Positions 5,389 through 13,002 of a stretch of DNA of 18,378 nt are shown one piece after another. Source of the DNA: an uncultured Clostridia bacterium (GTDB lineage: Bacteria > Bacillota > Clostridia > Oscillospirales > Oscillospiraceae); NCBI GenBank assembly GCA_945946745.1, contig CAMEWZ010000011.1:1-18378 (forward strand), in the 5' to 3' direction. The position numbers were made by a program, and so were the translations under genes. Position 1 is the first letter of the stretch. Each line of letters begins with the position of its first letter. Under the pieces are notes generated by a model, which saw only the letters and a list, made by a program, of their open reading frames with translations, ran no database searches and had not been told where the DNA came from.

Positions 5389-7980
5389 ATGAATTTTAAC
5401 AACTATACCCAGAAGTCTCTGGAAGCTGTCCAGAGCGCGCAGAATTTGGCTGTGCAGAATTCCCACCAGCAGCTGGAGCAGGTGCATCTGCTGCTAGCCC
5501 TGCTGCGACAGGACGGAGGGCTGATCCCTCAGCTATTGCGGAAAATGGATGTGACGGTGGAGAGCCTGGACGCTGCCGCCGCCGCGGAACTGCGGAAGAT
5601 CCCCGCCGTGAAGGGCAGCCGGGAGGCTGACCGCTTCTATATCACAGCGGATGTGGATGCCACCTTCACCGCCGCGGAGGAACTGGCCAAGACCATGAAG
5701 GATGACTTCGTTTCCGTGGAGCATCTGTTCCTGGCGCTGCTGGATACGGCCCGGGGCGGCGTGAAGAATCTGTTTGAAACCTACCGCATCACCAAGGAAA
5801 ACGCGCTGAAGGCGCTGCAAGCAGTTCGGGGCAATCAGCGGGTCACCTCCGACAGCCCCGAGGGCACCTACGATGCCCTGGAGAAGTACGGCACCGACCT
5901 GGTGAAACGGGCCAGGGAGCAGAAGATGGATCCGGTGATCGGCCGGGATGAGGAAATTCGGAATGTGGTTCGGATTCTGTCCCGAAAGACCAAAAACAAT
6001 CCCGTGCTCATCGGCGAGCCTGGCGTGGGCAAAACCGCCATCGCTGAGGGCCTGGCCCAGCGGATCGTGAAGAAGGATGTGCCAAAGTCCTTGCAGGACA
6101 AGACCATTTTCTCCCTGGATATGGGCGCACTGATCGCCGGCGCCAAGTACCGTGGCGAATTTGAGGAACGGCTGAAGGCGGTGCTGAATGAGGTCAAGCA
6201 GTCCGAGGGCCGGATCATCCTGTTCATCGATGAGCTGCACACCATTGTGGGCGCTGGCAAGACCGAGGGCAGCATGGACGCGGGCAACCTGCTGAAGCCT
6301 ATGCTGGCCCGGGGCGAGCTGCACTGCATCGGCGCCACCACCCTGGACGAGTACCGGCAATATATTGAAAAGGACGCGGCCCTGGAACGCCGGTTCCAGC
6401 CGGTGCAGGTGGATGAACCCACGGTGGAGGACACCATCGCCATCCTTCGGGGCTTGAAGGAGCGCTACGAGGTATTCCACGGCGTAAAGATCGCGGACTC
6501 CGCCATCATCGCCGCCGCCACCTTGTCCCACCGGTATATCACCGACCGGTTCCTGCCGGACAAGGCCATCGACCTGATCGACGAGGCCTGCGCCCAGATC
6601 CGGACGGAAATGGATTCCATGCCCACAGAACTGGACGCGGTGTCCCGGAAGATCATTCAGATGGAGATCGAGGAAGCGGCGCTGAAGAAGGAAGAGGACG
6701 AACTGTCCAAGGGTCGTCTGGCCGAACTGCAAAAGGAGTTGGCCGAGGAGCGGGACAAGTTCAACGCCATGAAAGCCCAGTGGGAGAATGAAAAGAACGC
6801 CATTGGCAAGGTTCAGCAGCTGCGGGAGAAGATCGAGGACTTGAACCGTCAGATCGAAGCCGCCGAGCAGAGCTATGACCTGGAAAAGGCCGCCGAGCTG
6901 AAATACGGCCGTCTGCCTGAGGCCAAGAAGCAGCTGGAGGAAGAGGAACGCCGTGCCCAGTCCGCCAAGGAGAGCAACATCCTCCGGGATCGGGTTACCG
7001 ATGAGGAAATCGCCAAAATCGTGGAGCGCTGGACGGGGATTCCCGTATCCCGGCTGGTTCAGGGCGAGCGGGAGAAGCTGCTGCACCTGGACGAGACCCT
7101 GCACAAGCGGGTGGTGGGCCAGGACGAGGCGGTTCAGGCCGTCACCGAGGCCATTCAGCGCAGCCGGGCCGGCATCCAGGATCCCAACCGTCCCATCGGT
7201 TCGTTCCTGTTCCTTGGCCCCACGGGCGTTGGCAAGACGGAGTTGGCCAAGACTCTGGCCCAGGCCCTGTTCGACGACGAAAACAACCTGGTGCGGATCG
7301 ATATGTCCGAGTATATGGAGAAATTCTCCGTCTCCCGTCTGATCGGAGCGCCTCCCGGATACGTGGGTTACGAGGAAGGCGGCCAGCTGACGGAGGCCGT
7401 CCGCCGCAAGCCCTACAGCGTGGTGCTGTTTGACGAGGTGGAGAAGGCTCATCCCGATGTGTTCAACATTTTGCTCCAGGTTCTGGATGACGGACGGATC
7501 ACCGATTCCCAGGGCCGGACGGTGGATTTCAAGAACACCATCTTGATTCTAACCTCCAACCTGGGTTCCGAGTACCTCTTAAACGGCATCAATCCCGACG
7601 GAACCATCCAGGAGGAAGCCAAGGCCCAGGTACAATCCCTGCTGCGGCGCACCTTCCGTCCCGAATTCTTGAACCGACTGGACGAGATCGTGTTCTACAA
7701 GCCCTTGACCCGGGAAAACGTTACCGAGATCATCAACCTGCAAATTGGCAAGCTGAATAGCCGCCTGGAGGAGCAGCAGATCAAGGTAGAGCTGACCAAG
7801 GCGGCAAAGGACGCCATTGTGGAAGCGGCCTACGATCCCCAGTACGGCGCCCGTCCTCTGCGCCGGTATGTCCAGCATACGGTGGAGACCATGCTCAGCA
7901 AGCGCCTGCTGAGGGGCGACATCACCCCCGGCCAGACCGTTACGGTGGATGCCGTGGACGGCGAACTGGCAATGCGATAA
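5389..7980 (+). CDS. clpB: ClpB disaggregase (Hsp100 AAA+ chaperone)
   Basis: Cytoplasmic hexameric AAA+ disaggregase that, with DnaK, threads proteins out of aggregates. At 863 aa it has full family length. Residues 1-145 are the double Clp N-domain. NBD1 has Walker A GEPGVGKT at 209-216, Walker B FIDELH at 279-284 and the pore loop segment AGAKYRGEFEERLK. A long Glu/Lys-rich coiled-coil M-domain spans roughly 405-530 and separates ClpB from ClpA and ClpX. NBD2 has Walker A GPTGVGKT at 610-617, pore loop GYVGYEEGG, and Walker B VVLFDEVEKAH near 678-688. There is no ClpP-binding IGF-type loop that I can see, consistent with a disaggregase rather than a protease partner. It appears monocistronic: its own CIRCE-controlled promoter lies upstream and a strong terminator directly after the stop. 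Confidence 0.98.
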   Translation: MNFNNYTQKSLEAVQSAQNLAVQNSHQQLEQVHLLLALLRQDGGLIPQLLRKMDVTVESLDAAAAAELRKIPAVKGSREADRFYITADVDATFTAAEELAKTMKDDFVSVEHLFLALLDTARGGVKNLFETYRITKENALKALQAVRGNQRVTSDSPEGTYDALEKYGTDLVKRAREQKMDPVIGRDEEIRNVVRILSRKTKNNPVLIGEPGVGKTAIAEGLAQRIVKKDVPKSLQDKTIFSLDMGALIAGAKYRGEFEERLKAVLNEVKQSEGRIILFIDELHTIVGAGKTEGSMDAGNLLKPMLARGELHCIGATTLDEYRQYIEKDAALERRFQPVQVDEPTVEDTIAILRGLKERYEVFHGVKIADSAIIAAATLSHRYITDRFLPDKAIDLIDEACAQIRTEMDSMPTELDAVSRKIIQMEIEEAALKKEEDELSKGRLAELQKELAEERDKFNAMKAQWENEKNAIGKVQQLREKIEDLNRQIEAAEQSYDLEKAAELKYGRLPEAKKQLEEEERRAQSAKESNILRDRVTDEEIAKIVERWTGIPVSRLVQGEREKLLHLDETLHKRVVGQDEAVQAVTEAIQRSRAGIQDPNRPIGSFLFLGPTGVGKTELAKTLAQALFDDENNLVRIDMSEYMEKFSVSRLIGAPPGYVGYEEGGQLTEAVRRKPYSVVLFDEVEKAHPDVFNILLQVLDDGRITDSQGRTVDFKNTILILTSNLGSEYLLNGINPDGTIQEEAKAQVQSLLRRTFRPEFLNRLDEIVFYKPLTRENVTEIINLQIGKLNSRLEEQQIKVELTKAAKDAIVEAAYDPQYGARPLRRYVQHTVETMLSKRLLRGDITPGQTVTVDAVDGELAMR

Positions 7981-7985
7981 AGCAG

Positions 7986-8020
7986 AAAGCTGCCGCGGGA
8001 GAATTCCCGCGGCAGCTTTT
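7986..8020 (+). terminator. Intrinsic terminator of clpB
   Basis: A 15-bp perfect stem (7986-8000 with 8005-8019, core GCTGCCGCGGGA, loop GAAT) runs into TTTT, starting 5 nt after the clpB stop. Confidence 0.92.
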
Positions 8021-8077
8021 GCGCAAAAAGACAGTATCTTATTTTCGGTATTCTGAGGGTTTTGTGGAGAATCCCTA

Positions 8078-8106
8078 TTGAAACCGAATATTTTTGGTGT
8101 TATACT
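8078..8106 (+). promoter_or_regulatory. Predicted sigma-A promoter of the MATE transporter gene
   Basis: -35 TTGAAA (8078-8083), exactly 17-nt spacer, -10 TATACT (8101-8106). The start point near 8113 gives a leader of about 24 nt ending in an AGGTGAGG RBS before the ATG at 8137. Confidence 0.75.
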
Positions 8107-8136
8107 CTCCCTCAGAAGCAGATATGAGGTGAGGCT

Positions 8137-9483
8137 ATGACGGAGCAGAGGCTCTTTTCCAATGACAAATTAATCCGATTGATTCTTCCTCTGGTGATCG
8201 AGCAGGGCTTGACCATTCTGGTGGGGATGTGCGATGGCATCATGGTGTCCTCCGTAGGGGAGGCGGCGATTTCCGGCGTGTCTCTTGTGGACATGATTAA
8301 TGCGGTGGTGCTGACCCTGTTCGCGGCCCTGTCTACCGGCGGCGCGGTGGTGACCAGCCAGTTTTTGGGTGCGCGGCAGCCGGAGAAGGCCCGGCGCAGT
8401 GCCGGTCAGCTGGTGCTCATGTCCCTGGGACTGGGCGTGGCGGCAATGGTGCTGTGTCTGGTATTCTCCCGGGGGCTGCTGCGGCTGTTCTTTGGCTCCA
8501 TCGCGCCGGAGGTGATGACGGCGGGACTGCTGTATCTGCGCCTTACCGCGCTGTCCTTCCCCTTTATCGCGCTGTACAACGCGGGAGCGGCGATTTTCCG
8601 CAGCACCGGCAACAGTAAGGTGTCCATGAAGGTCAGCGTTCTGATGAACATCATCAATGTGGCGGGAAACGCGCTGTGCATTTTTGTGCTGAAGATGGGC
8701 GTCGCCGGTGTGGCGGTGCCCACGGTGGTATCCCGGGCGGTGGCCGCGGTGGTGATCCTTGCCCTGGCTGCGAATCCCAGGCAGGAACTGTTCCTGGAGC
8801 GGAAAAGCCTTGCCCAGATTGACCGCCCCATGATGGGCAGCATTTTGCACATTGGCATTCCCTCTGCCTGCGAAAACAGCTTCTTCCAGTTTGGACGGCT
8901 GATTGTGGTGAGCATGATTGCCCTGTTCGGCACGGTGCAGACCTCCGCCAACGCAGTGGCCAATACCCTGGACAGCGTGGGCATCATCATCGGGCAGGCC
9001 ATGGGCCTGGCGATGGTGACTGTGGTAGGGCAGAGTGTGGGCGCCGGAGATCAGAAGCAGGTGCGCTTTTATGTCAAAAAGCTGATGCTCTGGACATACC
9101 TGCTGATGGGCGTGAGCAATCTGGCGATCATCCTATTTTTGAATCCGCTGATCGGATTGTACCGCTCCCTGTCGCCGGAGACGGTGGCGTTGGCCCGGGA
9201 TCTGGTGCTGCTCCACTCGGTTTTTGCCATTGCCATGTGGCCTGCGTCTTTCGTTTTGCCCAATGCCCTTCGCGCGGCCAACGATGTCCAGTTTACCATG
9301 TGGGTGGGGGTTGGCTCCATGATTCTATTCCGCATAGTTGGCTCCTGGGTGCTGTGCGTGCAGCTTGGCTGGGGGGCTATGGGTGTGTGGATCGCGATGA
9401 TCTTGGATTGGGTGTGTCGCATCAGCTTCTATGTTCCGAGAATGCTCTCCGGAAAGTGGAAGACCAAGTATCGACCGGGCTGA
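8137..9483 (+). CDS. MATE-family multidrug/toxin efflux transporter
   Basis: Integral membrane antiporter of 448 aa, the usual MATE length, with about 12 hydrophobic segments in two homologous halves. The N-terminus (IRLILPLVIEQGLTILVGMCDGIMVSSVGEAAISGVSL) is the MATE first helix and loop, GGAVVTSQFLGARQPEKARRSAGQLV matches the conserved helix 2-3 region, and ALYNAGAAIFRSTGNSKVSM is another conserved family stretch. The second half repeats the pattern with SANAVANTLDSVGIIIGQAMGLAMVTVVGQSVGAGD. Such proteins use Na+ or H+ gradients to expel cationic drugs or metabolites; the substrate here cannot be inferred. It has its own promoter and RBS. Its TGA directly abuts the stop codon of the convergent pseudouridine synthase, with no intergenic terminator. 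Confidence 0.94.
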   Translation: MTEQRLFSNDKLIRLILPLVIEQGLTILVGMCDGIMVSSVGEAAISGVSLVDMINAVVLTLFAALSTGGAVVTSQFLGARQPEKARRSAGQLVLMSLGLGVAAMVLCLVFSRGLLRLFFGSIAPEVMTAGLLYLRLTALSFPFIALYNAGAAIFRSTGNSKVSMKVSVLMNIINVAGNALCIFVLKMGVAGVAVPTVVSRAVAAVVILALAANPRQELFLERKSLAQIDRPMMGSILHIGIPSACENSFFQFGRLIVVSMIALFGTVQTSANAVANTLDSVGIIIGQAMGLAMVTVVGQSVGAGDQKQVRFYVKKLMLWTYLLMGVSNLAIILFLNPLIGLYRSLSPETVALARDLVLLHSVFAIAMWPASFVLPNALRAANDVQFTMWVGVGSMILFRIVGSWVLCVQLGWGAMGVWIAMILDWVCRISFYVPRMLSGKWKTKYRPG

Positions 9484-10071
9484 TTACAGCGCCCAGTGGG
9501 GCAGCTGCTCAAAAACCAGAGTGCGTCCCCGAAAGGGAAACGCAATCCGGCAGGAAAACAGCATCGGGGCGGGGGAGGAATCCCTCGCCCCATATTTGTG
9601 GTCGCCCACCAGGGGATAGCCCCGGCTGGCGAACTGCACCCGAATTTGGTGCGTCCTGCCGGTGTGCAGGCGAACGCGAACCAGGCTGGTTTCCCCGGCG
9701 GATAGCAGGACATATTCCAGCCGGGCCTTTTTCACGCCGCCCCGCATCCGATTGACCACGAATACCTTGTTTTTCCGGCTGTCCTTCCACAGAAGATCCT
9801 CCCAGTCGCCCTGTTCCGGCGGGGTGCCGTGTACCAGAGCTACATATTCTTTTTGAAAGGCGCCTTCCTGGATGGCCTTGGAGAGGGAGGCGGCTGTCCT
9901 GGAATTCCGGGCGTAAACCATAACGCCGCCCACATTCTTGTCCAGACGGTGGATGGGGAATAGGTCGCCGCCCAAAGCGTCCTTCAAAGCATTTGGCAGC
10001 TGCGTTTCAGAATCCAGCCCAACGGGCTTGACGCAGACGGCAAGATCATGATCGGAATAGAGAATTTCCAT
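9484..10071 (-). CDS. RluA-family RNA pseudouridine synthase (short form)
   Basis: Converts a uridine to pseudouridine in rRNA or tRNA; target unknown. It has 195 aa from the chosen ATG, shorter than RluA/RluD, and consists of the catalytic domain without an S4 domain. The hallmark motif is HRLDKNVGGVMVYARN, with catalytic Asp44 inside HRLD; KPVGLDSE near residues 15-22 and LHTGRTHQIRVQFASRGYPLVGDHKYG are the other family motifs. The usual HRLDxxTSG is replaced by HRLDxxVGG, as in a divergent short subfamily. The start at 10071 has GGAGG 7 nt upstream. An in-frame ATG at 10104 has no RBS and would lie upstream of the transcription start given by an extended -10 (TGATATACT) at 10105-10113. Confidence 0.9.
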   Translation of the reverse strand: MEILYSDHDLAVCVKPVGLDSETQLPNALKDALGGDLFPIHRLDKNVGGVMVYARNSRTAASLSKAIQEGAFQKEYVALVHGTPPEQGDWEDLLWKDSRKNKVFVVNRMRGGVKKARLEYVLLSAGETSLVRVRLHTGRTHQIRVQFASRGYPLVGDHKYGARDSSPAPMLFSCRIAFPFRGRTLVFEQLPHWAL

Positions 10072-10104
10072 AGGTTGTCCTCCCGAAAAAAGGAAATTTT
10101 CCAT

Positions 10105-10113
10105 AGTATATCA
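10105..10113 (-). promoter_or_regulatory. Extended -10 promoter element of the pseudouridine synthase gene
   Basis: On the minus strand TGATATACT matches an extended -10 (TGnTATAnT). Start of transcription near 10097 leaves a short leader before the ATG at 10071. The -35 region is weak (TTTCTC). Confidence 0.5.
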
Positions 10114-10160
10114 CAAAAATGGGAAAAGAGAAAGAAAATGTAGCCTGGTCTTGACAATTT

Positions 10161-10175
10161 CTGCTATAATAGCAG
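10161..10175 (+). promoter_or_regulatory. Extended -10 promoter with overlapping inverted repeat, upstream of the ABC exporter
   Basis: TGCTATAAT (10162-10170) is a consensus extended -10. It lies inside the inverted repeat CTGCTA-TAA-TAGCAG, which could let a dimeric repressor cover the promoter. A perfect TTGACA (10151-10156) is only 8 nt from the TATAAT, too close to act as its -35. Confidence 0.55.
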
Positions 10176-10197
10176 TAAAGAATGGAGGAGGAGAGCG

Positions 10198-11961
10198 ATG
10201 ACGACCCAAGACTATCAGCGCAAGTCCCCGCTGATGATTTTTTTGAGCTATTTTAAGCGGCACAAGGGACTGTTTGCCGTGGATGTGCTCTGCGCCGTGG
10301 GAATCGCAGCAATTGATCTGGCGTTTCCCCTGGTGACCCGCAGCGCGTTGTATGACATGCTGCCCAACCGGATGTATCGCACCTTTTTCCTGGTGATGGC
10401 GGCGGTGGTGGCAAGCTATTTGCTGCGCTCGTTTTTAAATTACATTGTGACCTATTTCGGCCACACCTTCGGCATTCGGGTGGAGGCGGACATCCGCAGG
10501 GATCTGTTCAGCCATATGCAGGAGCTGAGCTTCGATTTTTACGACCGCAATCGGACGGGCAAGCTGATGGCCCGGCTGACCTCGGATTTGTTTGAGCTCA
10601 CGGAGCTGGCCCACCATGGGCCGGAGGATTTGCTGACCTCGGTGCTGACGATTTTTGGCGCGCTGGCAGTGATGGCTTCCATCCGCTGGCAGCTGGCGGT
10701 GATTGTGGCGCTGATGATCCCCATTTTCCTGGCGGTGGTGATGGCAATGCGGGGCCGCATGGGCCGGGCTTCCGCCGTGGCTAAGGAGAAGGTTGGCCAT
10801 ATCAATCAAGAGATCGAAAGCAGCCTGTCCGGAATTCGCACCGCCAAGGCCTTTGCCAACGAGGATGTGGAGCGGGGCCGTTTCCAAGCCGCCAACGAGA
10901 TTTACAAAACCTCAAAACGGGAATTCCATAAGGCCATGGGCTTGTTCCACAGCAGCGTGGAATTCTTCCTATGCAGTTTGAATGTGGTGGTGGTGGGAAT
11001 CGGCGGCTACTATGTGATGCAGGGGCAGATGGACTACCGGGATCTGATCACCTTCAACCTCTATATTGCCTCTTTTGTCACGCCTATGCGCAAGCTCAGC
11101 AGCTTTTCGGAGCTGTTCGCCAACGGTTTTGCCGGACTGAACCGGTTTGTGGAGGTGATGCGCACCGAACCCACCATCCAGGATAAGCCAGGCGCGGAGG
11201 CGCTGACGGATGTCCGGGGGGCGGTGAAGGTGGAGCATGTGTCCTTTGCCTACGGCGGCGACCTGGCGGTGCTCCAGGATGTAAGCCTGGACATCGCTCC
11301 TGGGGAGACGGTGGCCATTGTAGGCCCCTCCGGCGGCGGAAAAACTACCTTGTGCCAGCTGATTCCCCGGTTTTACGATGTGACCAGCGGCGCCATTACC
11401 ATCGATGGCCGGGATATCCGGGATGTGACCCAGCGGAGCCTGCATGAGAACATCGGCATCGTGCAGCAGGATGTGTTCCTGTTTGCGGATACGGTTTTGG
11501 AGAACATCCGCTACGGCAAGCCCGGCGCTTCCCTGGAGGAAGTGGTGGAGGCCGCGAAAAAGGCGGAAATTTACGACGATATCCAGGCCATGCCCCAGGG
11601 CTTCCAGACCTATGTGGGAGAGCGGGGAACGCTTCTGTCCGGCGGGCAGAAGCAGCGCATTGCCATCGCCCGGATTTTCCTGAAAAACCCGCCCATTCTG
11701 ATCCTGGACGAGGCCACCTCTGCACTGGATTCCGTGACGGAGGCCAAGATCCAGCGGGCCTTTGACACCCTGGCGGTGGGGCGCACGACCCTCATTATCG
11801 CCCACCGCCTGAGCACCATCCGGGGGGCGGATCGGATCGTGTCCATTGCCGATGGGGTGATTACCGAGTGCGGCTCTCACCAGCAGCTGCTGGAGAACAA
11901 CGGCATTTATGCCCAGCTGTACAAGACCCAGAACACCCCGGATGCCATGGAACGGAAGTGA
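10198..11961 (+). CDS. ABC exporter half-transporter (fused membrane and ATPase domains)
   Basis: Type IV (MsbA/BmrA-like) ABC exporter half, 587 aa, expected to work as a homodimer in the membrane because no partner half-transporter is adjacent. Residues 1-320 form a six-helix membrane domain, including the coupling segment FYDRNRTGKLMARLTSDL that is typical of the family. The ATPase domain has Walker A GPSGGGKT at 376-383, signature LSGGQKQR at 480-487, Walker B ILILDEATSALD around 500-511 and switch His in IIAHRLSTI. The GGAGGAGG-type RBS precedes ATG 10198. It is followed by a membrane acyltransferase whose RBS overlaps this stop codon, so the two are cotranscribed. Substrate could be a lipid, glycolipid or drug; the sequence does not say. 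Confidence 0.94.
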   Translation: MTTQDYQRKSPLMIFLSYFKRHKGLFAVDVLCAVGIAAIDLAFPLVTRSALYDMLPNRMYRTFFLVMAAVVASYLLRSFLNYIVTYFGHTFGIRVEADIRRDLFSHMQELSFDFYDRNRTGKLMARLTSDLFELTELAHHGPEDLLTSVLTIFGALAVMASIRWQLAVIVALMIPIFLAVVMAMRGRMGRASAVAKEKVGHINQEIESSLSGIRTAKAFANEDVERGRFQAANEIYKTSKREFHKAMGLFHSSVEFFLCSLNVVVVGIGGYYVMQGQMDYRDLITFNLYIASFVTPMRKLSSFSELFANGFAGLNRFVEVMRTEPTIQDKPGAEALTDVRGAVKVEHVSFAYGGDLAVLQDVSLDIAPGETVAIVGPSGGGKTTLCQLIPRFYDVTSGAITIDGRDIRDVTQRSLHENIGIVQQDVFLFADTVLENIRYGKPGASLEEVVEAAKKAEIYDDIQAMPQGFQTYVGERGTLLSGGQKQRIAIARIFLKNPPILILDEATSALDSVTEAKIQRAFDTLAVGRTTLIIAHRLSTIRGADRIVSIADGVITECGSHQQLLENNGIYAQLYKTQNTPDAMERK

Positions 11962-11971
11962 GGAAGCTGCC

Positions 11972-12958
11972 ATGGTGCGAGTAAAAGGAAAGGAAAACAC
12001 CACGCTGGATGTCTGCAAGGCGTTGGCCTGCGTGATTGTGACTACGGCCCATCTGCCCTCGCTGTTTACCAGCGAAGTGGGGCATGTCTATTTCAATGAA
12101 TGGTATCTGCGGTTTTGCGTCCCGTTTTTCTTTGTCTGCTCAGGATATTTTTTCCAGAAGGCTTCCGACAAGAGAAAACCTCTCAAGCGCATGGCCTGGC
12201 TGCTGGCGCTGTGCTACACGCTGTATCTGCCGGCGGTGCTGGAAGGGGCGGAGGGCATTTCCAGGGTGATTTCCAAGCTGCGCTGGAATCTGGTGTTTGG
12301 ATATGAGCACCTGTGGTATCTGAACGCGGCCATGGAGGGGATGCTTGCGTGGTATCTCCTGGAAAAAATACCGATGGTAAAAAAGGGACTGCGCAAGCTG
12401 GCGGTTCCGGGGAGCATCCTGCTGATACTGGCGGGGGCGCTGCTGGATGAACACTACCGTCTCATGGACAATGGAGCTGTGCGGGCGGCGGGAGAATTTC
12501 TCTCGGCCTTTGGCGGCCCCCGCAATGTGCTGTTTATGGGGCTGCCGCTGCTGCTTTTGGGCGGAGCCATGGCTCGCCATGAGGATACGGTTCGCAGGGT
12601 TCCGGCCTGGGCGCTGGTGGCGCTGTGGGTGGTGCTGCGGGGGCTGGCCTATTGGGAGTGCGGCTATCTGTATGAAAACCTGGGGCCGACCATCAGCTGC
12701 GATCTGACCTTCTTTGGCTGCTGGCCGGCGCTGTGCCTGTTTGCCCTGGCCGGGAAGTTCCAGCTGCCGATCCCGGTGAAGCTGGCCAAGTGTCTCAGAC
12801 GAATGGCGGAATATGTGTACATCCTGCATCCGCTGATCGCGGCGCTGATTCTGAAGTACATTCCCCTGACCCCGGTTCCCCTGTGGCTGAGTACGGTGGC
12901 CCTGTGCGGTGCAATCTATCTACTGCTGGAAAGGCAATTCGCCTTGAAGCAGGCATAA
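11972..12958 (+). CDS. Membrane acyltransferase (acyltransferase-3 family)
   Basis: Polytopic membrane protein of 328 aa resembling the acyltransferase-3 family, which O-acetylates or O-acylates sugars and cell-envelope polymers. The N-terminal helix LDVCKALACVIVTTAHL carries the family's conserved His (His27), and RFCVPFFFVCSGYFF is the next conserved helix. EHLWYLNAAMEGML and RMAEYVYILHPLIAALIL near the end are also typical. About ten hydrophobic segments are visible. An open frame extends upstream to 11909, but the ATG at 11972 has GAGGAAG at the right distance, overlapping the exporter's TGA, so it is chosen. The pairing with an ABC exporter suggests a job in modifying or exporting an envelope component; this is inference only. 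Confidence 0.82.
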   Translation: MVRVKGKENTTLDVCKALACVIVTTAHLPSLFTSEVGHVYFNEWYLRFCVPFFFVCSGYFFQKASDKRKPLKRMAWLLALCYTLYLPAVLEGAEGISRVISKLRWNLVFGYEHLWYLNAAMEGMLAWYLLEKIPMVKKGLRKLAVPGSILLILAGALLDEHYRLMDNGAVRAAGEFLSAFGGPRNVLFMGLPLLLLGGAMARHEDTVRRVPAWALVALWVVLRGLAYWECGYLYENLGPTISCDLTFFGCWPALCLFALAGKFQLPIPVKLAKCLRRMAEYVYILHPLIAALILKYIPLTPVPLWLSTVALCGAIYLLLERQFALKQA

Positions 12959-12964
12959 ATCAAG

Positions 12965-12993
12965 AAGGAGGCTGCCAGGCGGCAGCCTCCTTT
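12965..12993. terminator. Shared terminator hairpin between convergent genes
   Basis: A 12-bp perfect stem (12965-12976 with 12981-12992, core GGAGGCTGCC, loop AGGC) lies between the acyltransferase stop and the isomerase stop on the opposite strand. T tracts are short on both sides (TTTG on plus, TTCTTGATTT on minus), so it may serve both genes weakly. Confidence 0.75.
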
Positions 12994-13002
12994 GCTATGG
13001 AC

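Noticed and set aside
5533..7452. 639-codon open frame antisense to clpB
   Set aside because: It is the mirror of the high-GC clpB coding sequence, with Leu/Gly/His-rich translation and no family motifs; clpB itself is unambiguous.
9568..9593. GC-rich inverted repeat (GGGGCG...CGCCCC) inside the pseudouridine synthase gene as a terminator for the MATE transcript
   Set aside because: The stem has mismatches, no T run follows, and it lies inside coding sequence about 85 nt past the MATE stop.
10151..10170. TTGACA/TATAAT pair as a standard sigma-A promoter
   Set aside because: The spacer is 8 nt instead of 16-18, so the two hexamers cannot act together in the usual way; the extended -10 is kept as the likely element.
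10969..12018. 349-codon minus-strand frame opposite the ABC exporter
   Set aside because: It is antisense to intact Walker and signature motifs and has no RBS or domain of its own.
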